Shown here: in pieces, positions 1 through 7,819 of the stretch | How positions within the stretch are numbered: the stretch's first letter is position 1 | Layout: the number at the start of each line of letters is the position of its first letter | DNA from: Bacilli bacterium | GTDB lineage: Bacteria; Bacillota_I; Bacilli_A; RF39; UBA660 | DNA length: 40,010 nucleotides | NCBI GenBank assembly: GCA_017397685.1 | Contig: JAFQID010000010.1 | Coordinates: 1 to 40,010, forward strand | Reading direction: 5' to 3' | The notes under the pieces: model-generated | The model's database searches: none | Told to the model about the DNA's origin: nothing | What the model saw: only the letters and a program-made list of their open reading frames with translations | Position numbers and translations under genes: made by a program

Positions 1-1
1 A

Positions 2-505
2 GTAGAAGCTTGGTATACTGAGAATATAGAAATACTCGGAACGAGTGTAACAAATTTAATAGTGGATGAGGCATTTTGTAATGATACATCAGTAGGAACA
101 ACGAGTGGAAACTATATCTATTATGGGGCGTATACAAGACTTATTACGAATAAAAATCCTCAATATAAATGTCCAAATGAGAGTGATAAGTATAGTGTAT
201 CAAAAGGGAATATAAGTAAACCAGTAGCACTTTTATCAGCTGATGAAGTGTCTTATGCTGGAGGAGCATATGGCAATGATAATGTAACATATTATTTACA
301 TAATAATTATTATTATTGGCTAATTAGTCCATATTATTGGACTGGCTCTTCTGCTTTTATGTTTTATGTATATTCTACTGGTAATCTCCGTAGTGGTGTT
401 GCGTATAGTTCTAGTGGCCTACTGCCCTCAGTTTCTATAAAAGAGAATGCAGTAGTAAGAGATGAAGGAACTGGAGAGTATAATAATCCTTATATTATTA
501 AATAA
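2..505 (+). CDS. Surface protein with hypervariable C-terminal module (5' truncated by window edge)
   Basis: The reading frame is open from base 2, so the gene begins outside the window; an internal GTG at 62 is not the start. The visible part matches the C-terminal module of three other genes here (5850-7553, 21726-23669, 34020-35510). It has an AWYT motif, a YGAYTRL motif, a P-Q-Y-K-C motif, the KPVALLSADEVSYAGG block, a variable stretch from SPYYW to GLLPSVSIK, and a terminal GTGEYNNPYIIK. It keeps fewer consensus residues than the others (SVSKGN replaces HTVxGDxWGGNGK). The N-terminal anchor type cannot be seen. It is probably a secreted, surface-displayed adhesin-like protein; the function is inferred only from the module and the known anchors of the paralogs. 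Confidence 0.75.
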   Translation, partial: VEAWYTENIEILGTSVTNLIVDEAFCNDTSVGTTSGNYIYYGAYTRLITNKNPQYKCPNESDKYSVSKGNISKPVALLSADEVSYAGGAYGNDNVTYYLHNNYYYWLISPYYWTGSSAFMFYVYSTGNLRSGVAYSSSGLLPSVSIKENAVVRDEGTGEYNNPYIIK

Positions 506-510
506 TCTTT

Positions 511-545
511 AAGTCATAATTAAAATATGGCTTTTTATTTTTATT
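511..545 (+). terminator. Rho-independent terminator of the first surface gene
   Basis: AAGTCA (511-516) pairs with TGGCTT (528-533) through one T-G wobble and is followed by a T-rich tract. It sits 6 nt after the stop codon. Confidence 0.5.
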
Positions 546-576
546 TTTATATTATATAATTAATTTAGAGGTGTTT

Positions 577-1446
577 ATGAAAAAGAATATACAAGAGTGC
601 TTAACTTATATAACTCCTAAGTTTGTATTTATACCTTTTGATGAGGTAGGCCTTCTTAGAATTAAAAAGAATAAGGTTGTTTTTAATAATATGTTTTTGG
701 GTAATAGAAAAAATGGTGAATATATATATAGTCCTGTTAGTGGGAATATAATAGGAATGAAGGATATGAGAACTATTGATGGAATGTGCAAGGCTTTGGT
801 TATTGAAAATGATTTTATTGATAGGAAAGAGAAAATTAATGTATGTAAAAGTTATAATAATTTATTAAAACTTAAGAAAAGTGAAGTAAATGATATTCTT
901 GTTAAATATAATTTTGATAAGAAATTTGGAAATAAAAAGAATCTTTTAGTTAGTAGTACTTATAATAAAAACAATGATTTAGGTGATATGGTTTTAAATT
1001 ATGAAGAGTATGAAGTTATTTTAGAAACTATGGATTTTTTGATGGAAAAATATAATATTAAAAATGCATATATTAATATACCTAAAGAGGATTTATATAG
1101 TGACTTTTCTTATAATAAATATATTAATGCTTTTGATAATATTTGCACTATTAATAATACTAAAAAACTTAAAGTTCAAGATATGATTTGTTTAACCGTT
1201 ATGGATGTTTTTGATATATATAAAGCAATATGCAAAAACTATTATAATGAAGAGATGTTTGTTACAATATATGAAAATTGTAATAGTATTATTTTAAAAA
1301 TTAAAGAGTATACTTCTTTGATAGAGTTATTTAATGATTTTAAAGTGTCATATAAGGGTAAAAATGTTTTTGTTAATGATGTTTTAATTGATAATATTGA
1401 TTTATTTATTATTACTAAAAAAGTTAAAAGTATTGTTATTAAATAG
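577..1446 (+). CDS. RnfC-like barrel-sandwich protein lacking Fe-S clusters
   Basis: 289 aa from ATG 577, preceded by AGAGGTG; a GTG at 571 is an upstream alternative overlapping the SD. The N-terminal 70 residues follow the RnfC N-terminal pattern: a short hydrophobic start, then SPVSGNIIGM and ALVIENDF, matching the APVSGTV...AIVIENDG signature of that barrel-sandwich domain. The middle part (LNYEEYEVILETMDFLMEKYNIKNAYI) resembles the RnfC segment after the NADH-binding region, and MDVFDIYKAICK resembles the later AYAIYKAV segment. The glycine-rich flavin/NADH loop and the CxxCxxC ferredoxin cysteines of true RnfC are missing, and no other rnf genes are present. It lies 7 nt upstream of holA, probably as an operon. 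Assignment to the superfamily is inference from motifs; electron-transfer activity seems unlikely. Confidence 0.5.
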   Translation: MKKNIQECLTYITPKFVFIPFDEVGLLRIKKNKVVFNNMFLGNRKNGEYIYSPVSGNIIGMKDMRTIDGMCKALVIENDFIDRKEKINVCKSYNNLLKLKKSEVNDILVKYNFDKKFGNKKNLLVSSTYNKNNDLGDMVLNYEEYEVILETMDFLMEKYNIKNAYINIPKEDLYSDFSYNKYINAFDNICTINNTKKLKVQDMICLTVMDVFDIYKAICKNYYNEEMFVTIYENCNSIILKIKEYTSLIELFNDFKVSYKGKNVFVNDVLIDNIDLFIITKKVKSIVIK

Positions 1447-1453
1447 GTGAGTT

Positions 1454-2377
1454 ATGGTGTATTTTTTATGTGGTGAGGAAAGATTTTTAATTAATAAAAG
1501 ATGTGATGAATTAATTAGTGAACTTGGTATTAATAATATAATTAAATATGATATGGAAGAATATAGTTTTACAGATGTTTTGAGTGAAGTTTATACGATT
1601 GATTTATTTAATGAAAGAAAGTTAGTTATTGTTTCTAATTTTTCTTTTAAGTGTTTGTCTAGTAGAGAAGAAGAAGGATTTTTTAAGTTTTTAAGTGAAG
1701 TAAATGATAATGTTATTTTAATTAAATGTGCTGATGAGAAGCTTGATGAAAGAAAAAAGATTGTTAAACTTCTTCGTGATAAGAAATGTATATTTGAGTT
1801 TAAGAAACTTATGTATAGTAATTTAGAAAACTATGTTTTTGATTATTTTAAGTCTTGTGGATATAAGGTGTCTTTAGATGTTGTTAAAAAATTAGTTAAA
1901 AAACTTGAGAATAATTCTAATCTTGTTTTTAATGAACTTGATAAGTTAATGATGTATAAGTATGATGAAAAGGTTATTAACTCTTGTGATATAGATGATG
2001 TTGTTATGAGAAATTATGAAAAGGAATTATTTGCTTTTAGTAATGCGGTTATGAATAAAGAAATTGGGGATGCTTTTAACTGTTATAAAATACTAATGAA
2101 TATGAATATTGAAATAAGTGTTTTAGTTGATTATTTATCTAAGCAATTTAGAACTTTATATCAAATTAAAAATATTAATGGAAGTTTTTATGATATTAGT
2201 AAGAAACTCGGTGTGAATGAATATGTAATTAAGATTTTATATAATAGTATTAATATTTATAGTGATGAAGAAATTTTGAATATATTATGTAAGTTATATG
2301 ATATAGATGAGGGAATTAAAATATATGGTTATGATAAAAATAAAATTTTTGAGAATTTTATGATAGGTTTATGTTAA
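1454..2377 (+). CDS. holA: DNA polymerase III subunit delta
   Basis: 307 aa, near the usual length for HolA. This is the clamp-loader subunit that opens the beta sliding clamp. The N-terminus (VYFLCGEERFLINKRCDELI) matches the family's YLLyGeE.fLi pattern. It is followed by a short AAA+-like region (RKLVIVSNF), the delta helical middle domain (LVKKLENNSNLVFNELDKLMMY) and the C-terminal collar domain (FAFSNAVMNKEIGDAFNCYKIL; LVDYLSKQFRTLYQIK). Like other delta subunits it lacks a functional Walker A. The start ATG has AGGTGAG just upstream and follows the RnfC-like gene by 7 nt, so the two are probably co-transcribed. Confidence 0.9.
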   Translation: MVYFLCGEERFLINKRCDELISELGINNIIKYDMEEYSFTDVLSEVYTIDLFNERKLVIVSNFSFKCLSSREEEGFFKFLSEVNDNVILIKCADEKLDERKKIVKLLRDKKCIFEFKKLMYSNLENYVFDYFKSCGYKVSLDVVKKLVKKLENNSNLVFNELDKLMMYKYDEKVINSCDIDDVVMRNYEKELFAFSNAVMNKEIGDAFNCYKILMNMNIEISVLVDYLSKQFRTLYQIKNINGSFYDISKKLGVNEYVIKILYNSINIYSDEEILNILCKLYDIDEGIKIYGYDKNKIFENFMIGLC

Positions 2378-2400
2378 CTTTACACTTTTCTCAGTTTTTG

Positions 2401-2430
2401 TTGTTGTATTTTATTATTTTAAAGTATAAT
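2401..2430 (+). promoter_or_regulatory. SigA-type promoter for mraY
   Basis: TTGTTG (2401-2406), an 18-nt spacer and TATAAT (2425-2430). The mraY start is 22 nt after the -10 box, with a GGAAGTG ribosome binding site between. Confidence 0.55.
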
Positions 2431-2451
2431 TATATTAAGGAAGTGATTTAA

Positions 2452-3444
2452 ATGCTTATTTTAGCTAAAAGTATATTAGGATTAATGCTTGGTTTTTTTA
2501 TTGCAATTGTTATAGGGTGGTTTTTAATACCTATGCTTAAAAAACTTAAGTGTGGTCAAAATATTAGTGAGTATACCGCTTTTGCTCATGCGAGTAAGAA
2601 TGGAACTCCAACTATAGGCGGACTTATATTTATAATACCTACGATACTTGCGATGTTTATTCTTTATTTAAGGGGTAGTCTTGAGATAACTCATAGTTTA
2701 CTTATTGTATTATTTGTATTTATTTCTTATGCTGCGCTTGGGTTTGTGGATGATTATTTAAAGATAAAGCAGCATAATAATAAAGGTCTTTCTATTGTTC
2801 AGAAGCTTTTAGTTCAAGTATTAATTGCTCTTATATTTTTCCTTATATATATGAAAGGTGGAGGAGATGCGAATGTTACGATTACTTCACTTGGAATAAG
2901 CATTAATATGGGCTGGGTTTATGGATTATTTATATTGTTTTTACTTGTGGGATCAAGTAATGCGGTAAATTTAACTGATGGTCTTGATGGTCTTGCTGGA
3001 GGTCTTTCTTTAATTGCTTTTTTAAGTTTTGGTATTATTACTTGGGGCACTTCATGGGTTGAAGGTTATCAAGAAATAGCTATATTTTGTTTTATATTAG
3101 TTGGTTCAATACTTGGATTTTTAGTATATAATACTCATCCGGCTAAGGTTTTTATGGGTGATACTGGTTCTCTTGCTTTAGGAGCTACTCTTGCGGCGGT
3201 TGCAATTTTAACTAAGCATGAACTTTCACTTGCGGTTATTGGAGGAATATTTGTAATAGAGGCACTTAGTTCTATTATTCAAATATATTCAATAAGAAAG
3301 TTTAATAAAAAAGTGTTTTTAATGGCTCCGATTCATCATCATTTTGAAAAACTAGGTTGGAAGGAAACTGATATTGTTAAGATGTTTTGGATTGTTGGAT
3401 TTATGCTTGGTATGGTTGCTATTTATTATGGAGTTTGGTTATAA
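2452..3444 (+). CDS. mraY: Phospho-N-acetylmuramoyl-pentapeptide transferase
   Basis: 330 aa polytopic membrane enzyme with about ten predicted segments. It transfers phospho-MurNAc-pentapeptide from UDP to undecaprenyl phosphate to form lipid I, the first membrane step of peptidoglycan synthesis. Signature motifs are present: GTPTIGG, GFVDDYLK (catalytic Asp pair), NAVNLTDGLDGLAGG, FMGDTGSLALG and APIHHHFE near the C-terminus. The length matches the family. It sits outside a classical mur/dcw cluster, next to a methyltransferase and a GT-C-like protein. It shows the organism makes a peptidoglycan wall. Confidence 0.97.
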   Translation: MLILAKSILGLMLGFFIAIVIGWFLIPMLKKLKCGQNISEYTAFAHASKNGTPTIGGLIFIIPTILAMFILYLRGSLEITHSLLIVLFVFISYAALGFVDDYLKIKQHNNKGLSIVQKLLVQVLIALIFFLIYMKGGGDANVTITSLGISINMGWVYGLFILFLLVGSSNAVNLTDGLDGLAGGLSLIAFLSFGIITWGTSWVEGYQEIAIFCFILVGSILGFLVYNTHPAKVFMGDTGSLALGATLAAVAILTKHELSLAVIGGIFVIEALSSIIQIYSIRKFNKKVFLMAPIHHHFEKLGWKETDIVKMFWIVGFMLGMVAIYYGVWL

Positions 3445-3474
3445 ATAATAGGGAAGCTAAGGATTTTGGTTTTT

Positions 3475-4341
3475 ATGTATAGTTATATTATTTTTATTTT
3501 TGGATTACTATTTTTTATAGAATATTATTTCTTTTCAAATGATAAAAAATATTTGCTTATATATGTTTTGAGATATATTTTAGTTAATATTTTTATTTGT
3601 TTGATTTTCTTTCTTTTTTATAAAAAAGGGCTATATTTTTTACTTCTTTTATCTTTTGCTAAGTTATTGGTTGATATATTTTTTGTTTTTAAAAAACTAG
3701 TATTTAAGCAAACTGATTGGAAGAAATATTATAGTAAAAAACCTATTAAGATTATTACCAAAAAAAGAAATAATAATATTTGTTTTATTTTAAATGTACT
3801 TAAGAATAATTCTTTTTTTGGAGGAAATGTACTTGAGTATGGAGGAGGCAATTCTATGGTTGCTGAGGCTATTTCTAATAGTTTTGATGTAAGGAAGTTT
3901 ACTATTGTTGATAGTAATAAATATGGAATAGAACTTCTTAAAAATAGAAATATTGATAATTTAAATGCAAGATGTGAAAGTATTTTTGAATATAAAGATG
4001 AGAAGATATATGATTTGATATATTCTATTGGTTTAATTGAGCATTTTCAAGAAAATGATTTAATAAAATGTATTAAAGAACATTTTAGATATGTGAAAGA
4101 TGGAGGGTATGTTTTAATTACTTTTCCTGTTAAGTGTTTTAGATATATGTTTATTAGAACTGTTATGGAAGTGTTTAATCTTTGGAGATATACTGATGAA
4201 GTTCCTCTGAATAATAAAAAAATAGGTGATATTTTAAAAGATTATGGTGATGTTATAGTTAATGAAGTTAATAGTAAATTAATATTACCACAAGCGATTA
4301 TTTTAGTTAAAAAAGGAGTGAAATTGGAAAATGAAAAATAG
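3475..4341 (+). CDS. Membrane-anchored class I SAM-dependent methyltransferase
   Basis: 288 aa from ATG 3475; a TTG at 3466 would lie almost on top of the AAGGA site. The first ~85 residues form about three hydrophobic membrane segments (IIFIFGLLFFIEYYF, FICLIFFLFY, YFLLLLSFAKLLVDIFF). The rest is a Rossmann-type methyltransferase: motif I VLEYGGGNS, an acidic residue after beta-2 (IVDSNKYG), the YDLIYSIGLIEHF motif and the post-motif VKDGGYVLITFP. The 3' end overlaps the next gene by 11 nt, so the two products are probably made together. The substrate is unknown; with a GT-C-like partner, a lipid-linked or cell-envelope substrate is plausible (inference). Confidence 0.75.
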   Translation: MYSYIIFIFGLLFFIEYYFFSNDKKYLLIYVLRYILVNIFICLIFFLFYKKGLYFLLLLSFAKLLVDIFFVFKKLVFKQTDWKKYYSKKPIKIITKKRNNNICFILNVLKNNSFFGGNVLEYGGGNSMVAEAISNSFDVRKFTIVDSNKYGIELLKNRNIDNLNARCESIFEYKDEKIYDLIYSIGLIEHFQENDLIKCIKEHFRYVKDGGYVLITFPVKCFRYMFIRTVMEVFNLWRYTDEVPLNNKKIGDILKDYGDVIVNEVNSKLILPQAIILVKKGVKLENEK

Positions 4342-5662
4342 AAAATTAATATATTTTTTTGGTGTTATTTTATTTGTTTTTTTTCTTATGTATGTGCTTA
4401 ATTATTTTACGGTTTTTACTTCTGATGATTTTTCTTTTTTGTATGATTATTATGATACCGCATATAGGGATGGAATAACTAGGGTTAATAGTCTATCCCA
4501 AATAATTAGTTCTATGAAAAACTTATATTTATATGTAAATGGTAGAGTTGTGTTTCATGGAATGCTTCAATTTTTACTTATGTTTCCTAAAGTAGTTTTT
4601 GATGTAAGTAATTCTTTAGTTTTTATTTGTTTAGGACTTTCTATTTATTATATTATACATATTGTTTTAGATGAAAAAGTGTTAAAACCTTTAAGACTTG
4701 CTTTTGTTTATGGACTTTTATTTTTGTTAATTCCTTCTTTTGGTATGAGTGTTCTTTGGAGAAGTGGTAGCTTAAATTATTTATGGTCAGTATTATTTAT
4801 TATTTTATATATTATTTATTTTTTGAAATTAGTTAGTAAGGATAAAGTAAACTTTTTAAATATTGTGGTTATTTTGTTTTTATCTTTTATGTCCTCTAAT
4901 GCTCCTGAAAACTTTTCTATTACATCTTTTGTATTTTCTTTAATTGTAATTATAGGAAATACTCTTAAAAATAAGAAGTTTAAGTTATGGTATATTGTAC
5001 CTTTAATTGGTAATGTATTTGGACTTTATTTACTTTTTACTGCAGCATCACTTGGAAGTGGGAGAATAGATGCTGATATATTTAATATTAGTAAGATATT
5101 TGTTTCTTTTAAGGCAATTATTTTATCCTTAAACTTTATGATATGTTTATATTTATTTGTTTTAGTAATGATGATATTTTTTAAGTATAAAAGTATCAAA
5201 GTTGATAAGAAAATATATTTATTATATATTTTATCAATATTTTCATATATTCCGCTTTTAGTAAGTCCTTATATTGCGGATAGAACTTTTTTTCTTGGCA
5301 TAAGTTTATTAATTATATGTTTTGTTTATTTTTTTGAAAAAATATTTTATTATAATTTATTTAAAAATATTATGATAGGGATTGTGTTATTGTTTAGTTT
5401 GTTTGTATATGTATTTATTGGATATAGGGATGTTAAAAAATCTTATGATATATATATGAATGTAGAGAAGATAATACTAGATAATAAGAAAAAAGGAGAG
5501 TTAAATGTTTTAGTACCTAATTATTATGATGAGTATTCTAAGTATACAGTATTTAATAATCAGTATGCTTTTCCTAGAGGTTATAGTAGTTTTTGGATTA
5601 ATGAGTGGATGGCATTTTATTATGGTGTTGATTCTGTTGTGATGGGTGCTAAGTTAAAATAA
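4331..5662 (+). CDS. Polytopic GT-C-like membrane protein (DUF6056-like)
   Basis: 443 aa with about ten or more hydrophobic segments. After the first transmembrane helix comes FTSDDFSFLYDYYD, an acidic SDD motif in the first extracytoplasmic loop, as in GT-C fold glycosyltransferases that use lipid-linked sugar donors. LWRSGSLNYLW and the C-terminal soluble part (VLVPNYYDEYSKYTVF) recall proteins annotated DUF6056; that family name is from memory. The start overlaps the methyltransferase by 11 nt, with AAAGGAG just upstream. A role in decorating a surface glycan or protein is inference. Confidence 0.6.
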   Translation: MKNRKLIYFFGVILFVFFLMYVLNYFTVFTSDDFSFLYDYYDTAYRDGITRVNSLSQIISSMKNLYLYVNGRVVFHGMLQFLLMFPKVVFDVSNSLVFICLGLSIYYIIHIVLDEKVLKPLRLAFVYGLLFLLIPSFGMSVLWRSGSLNYLWSVLFIILYIIYFLKLVSKDKVNFLNIVVILFLSFMSSNAPENFSITSFVFSLIVIIGNTLKNKKFKLWYIVPLIGNVFGLYLLFTAASLGSGRIDADIFNISKIFVSFKAIILSLNFMICLYLFVLVMMIFFKYKSIKVDKKIYLLYILSIFSYIPLLVSPYIADRTFFLGISLLIICFVYFFEKIFYYNLFKNIMIGIVLLFSLFVYVFIGYRDVKKSYDIYMNVEKIILDNKKKGELNVLVPNYYDEYSKYTVFNNQYAFPRGYSSFWINEWMAFYYGVDSVVMGAKLK

Positions 5663-5740
5663 TTATGAAAATAAAATTATTAGATATAACTGATATTTAA
5701 TAATTTTTTATTTTTAAAATATAAAAAATTAATTGTAAAA

Positions 5741-5767
5741 AACTAATAATTGTTGTATTATTAGTTT
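5741..5767. repeat. Perfect 10-bp inverted repeat upstream of a TasA-like gene
   Basis: AACTAATAAT (5741-5750) and ATTATTAGTT (5757-5766) enclose a 6-nt loop. A run of T follows only on the minus strand, where no gene is present. It is either a weak terminator of the preceding operon or a protein-binding site before the TasA-like gene. Confidence 0.4.
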
Positions 5768-5849
5768 AATAGAGAATATGTACATATTATATGCAAAGAA
5801 TAAAGAGAAGTAATATGTAAATAATATAATGGAAAGAGGTTTTAAAAAA

Positions 5850-7553
5850 ATGAATAAGAAAATAACATTAGGAATAGTAATAGGAGTATTATTAATAGCT
5901 ACTATAGGATTTACATATTCATTCTTTTCAACTAGTATAACAGGTGAAGGACAGGAAAATATAGTAACTGCTGGAACACTAAAACTAGTGTATAAAGATG
6001 GCCAGGAAGTCACTCTAACTGATGCACATCCAGGAGACAGTATTACAAAAACATTTACAGTATCTAATACTGGTACATTAACAGCTGACTATTCAATAAA
6101 CCTAAGTGAATTAATTAACACAATAACAAATGATGAGTTAGTAGTAAGTGCTGTATGTAAAAGTTATACTGAATATGAAACAAATAAAAAACTAAGTGAA
6201 GTATGTTCAAATATTGATGAAACAGTAGTTACAAATAGTAGTGCATCTGGAGCACAAACAGTAAATGAAAACATATCAATAAAACCAGGAATAACACATG
6301 AGTATACAATTACTTTTACTTTTAAAGAAATGAATACAGAACAAAATTATAATCAAGGAAAAACATTTAGTACTAAAGTTCAAATAAATGAAAGTACAGC
6401 AAGTAATAGATTAGTAGATAGAATGCTAAGAGATAACACAGTTGCTGCTGATAATGTAGCAAGTGAATATGTAACATCATCTACTGGAATAAACTTTGGT
6501 GCTATATCAAGTGATACAAATGGAAAAGGACTATACTATACAACAAATACAAATCTAACAGAAGATTTAAATGGTGATGGAATCGGAGAGAGAGTATATT
6601 ACTATAGAGGAGCTGTAGAAAACAACAACGTAGTATTTGGAGAGTTTGCAAATGATGAAGAATACTATAAGGGTTATCAATCAGCTACATCTACTAGTTC
6701 AAGAAGTTATCCAACACTAGAAGTGTGTCAATCAGCATCATCATATAACTATAATTGTGAAAAAGTAACAGTAGCAAAAAAAGGAAAAAAAATGTGCTGG
6801 AGGATTGTACGAACAAACGAAGATGGATCGGTAAGACTAAGATATAATGGAATATATGAAAATGGAACATGTCCGGTTACTGGAACAGATGTAAAAATAA
6901 ACGATACAACATATGCATTTTACGAAAGTGGTGATAATGAAAAATATAACGAATACATATGGGAAGATGGTACTGGAGAGAGCCTTGCAAAGACAACTAT
7001 AGATGCATGGTATACATCAAGTGGATTAGTTAATTATGCTAACCAAATAGCTAATGTATCATATTGTGCAGATAAAAGTAATCCGACAACTGTATATAAT
7101 ACCACATTTTATGGAGCCTCACATAGAATTATAGATATAACAACAGGCGGGCTGAAAAGTGATGCTCAGCCAACATATAAATGTCAAGATAACGAAGATA
7201 AACATACGGTAGCAGGAGATACGTGGGGAGGGAATGGAAAACTATCTAAACCAATAGGACTTTTAACAGCAGATGAGGTAGCATTTGCTGGAGGAAGATA
7301 TTATCAAAGTGATGGTTCATCAGATAATAAAACATATTACTTATACACAAGTGGTTCTTATTGGGCAATGAGTCCGTTCAGCTTGATTAACTCTTCTTCT
7401 TATTCGTTCGGTGTGTCTTTTGCGGGCTCCTTCGCCTACAGCCATCTGCCCGGCACTATTGGCTTGCTTCCGGCAGTTTCCTTAAAAGCGGAAACTATGG
7501 TTAACGCAGAAGGTGCTGGAACTAACACAAATCCATACGTTGTAGAAAGCTAG
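5850..7553 (+). CDS. TasA/camelysin-like surface protein with hypervariable C-terminal module
   Basis: 567 aa from ATG 5850, with GGAAAGAGG 10 nt upstream; an in-frame ATG at 5829 precedes that RBS. Residues 1-27 are a SipW-type signal (hydrophobic ITLGIVIGVLLIATIGF, then TYSFFS). Residues ~28-190 are a TasA/CalY-like beta domain (TAGTLKL, DAHPGDSITKTFTVSNTGTL, PGITHEYTITFTF, NYNQGKTFSTK). The C-terminal module holds DLNGDGIGERVYYYRG, CWRIVRTNEDGSVRLRYNG, IWEDGTGESLAKTTIDAWYT, NVSYCADKSNP, QPTYKCQ, EDKHTVAGDTWGGNGK, KPIGLLTADEVAFAGG, a variable SP...GLLPAVSLK stretch and NTNPYVVES. About 46 residues are inserted before CWRIVR compared with the paralogs. It is probably a secreted fibre or adhesin. 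A-ending codons dominate until the variable segment, where they vanish. Confidence 0.8.
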   Translation: MNKKITLGIVIGVLLIATIGFTYSFFSTSITGEGQENIVTAGTLKLVYKDGQEVTLTDAHPGDSITKTFTVSNTGTLTADYSINLSELINTITNDELVVSAVCKSYTEYETNKKLSEVCSNIDETVVTNSSASGAQTVNENISIKPGITHEYTITFTFKEMNTEQNYNQGKTFSTKVQINESTASNRLVDRMLRDNTVAADNVASEYVTSSTGINFGAISSDTNGKGLYYTTNTNLTEDLNGDGIGERVYYYRGAVENNNVVFGEFANDEEYYKGYQSATSTSSRSYPTLEVCQSASSYNYNCEKVTVAKKGKKMCWRIVRTNEDGSVRLRYNGIYENGTCPVTGTDVKINDTTYAFYESGDNEKYNEYIWEDGTGESLAKTTIDAWYTSSGLVNYANQIANVSYCADKSNPTTVYNTTFYGASHRIIDITTGGLKSDAQPTYKCQDNEDKHTVAGDTWGGNGKLSKPIGLLTADEVAFAGGRYYQSDGSSDNKTYYLYTSGSYWAMSPFSLINSSSYSFGVSFAGSFAYSHLPGTIGLLPAVSLKAETMVNAEGAGTNTNPYVVES

Positions 7554-7573
7554 GGGCGAAAAGCGTAAGAAAT

Positions 7574-7616
7574 GTCATTTGAAAACCCTTTCAAATGACC
7601 ATGCCCAGAGGGCATG
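7574..7616. repeat. Two adjacent strong hairpins downstream of the TasA-like gene
   Basis: Hairpin 1: GTCATTTGA (7574-7582) pairs with TCAAATGAC (7591-7599). Hairpin 2 follows with no gap: CATGCCC (7600-7606), loop AGA, GGGCATG (7610-7616). Neither is followed by a T tract, so they are not ordinary terminators. They begin 20 nt after the stop codon, in a stretch richer in G+C than the surroundings. Confidence 0.6.
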
Positions 7617-7680
7617 TAAAAGCATATGGGTTATGTAGAATATTAATCTAAGAAAACAAAATTAATGCTATTGTATTCCA

Positions 7681-7709
7681 AATTGGAATAAATTGATTTT
7701 ATTCCAATT
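7681..7709. repeat. 12-bp perfect inverted repeat
   Basis: AATTGGAATAAA (7681-7692), loop TTGAT, TTTATTCCAATT (7698-7709). Outside an A-G mismatch the stem continues with CC/GG. It contains two offset ATTCCAA motifs. Function unknown; it has no T tract. Confidence 0.5.
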
Positions 7710-7758
7710 GGGTAAGTAAAAAAAATATATATTTGTCCTTTACTTATATATGTTTAAG

Positions 7759-7784
7759 CTGGTAGTTTTCTATCAGTTTTTTTT
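7759..7784 (+). terminator. Rho-independent terminator
   Basis: CTGGTAG (7759-7765) pairs with CTATCAG (7770-7776) through one G-T wobble, then eight T. It separates the TasA-like gene and its hairpins from ftsW. Confidence 0.75.
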
Positions 7785-7813
7785 GTGGTTTTTCTTTTTT
7801 CTTTTCATATAAT
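7783..7813 (+). promoter_or_regulatory. Promoter of ftsW, probably giving a leaderless mRNA
   Basis: A perfect TATAAT (7808-7813) ends 6 nt before ATG 7820; a weak -35 TTGTGG (7783-7788) lies 19 nt upstream of it. Initiation 7 nt after the -10 box would fall on the A of ATG. No Shine-Dalgarno sequence is present. Confidence 0.5.
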
Positions 7814-7819
7814 TTAATG

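Noticed and set aside
5741..5767. Plus-strand terminator after the GT-C gene
   Set aside because: No T tract follows on the plus strand; kept only as an inverted repeat.
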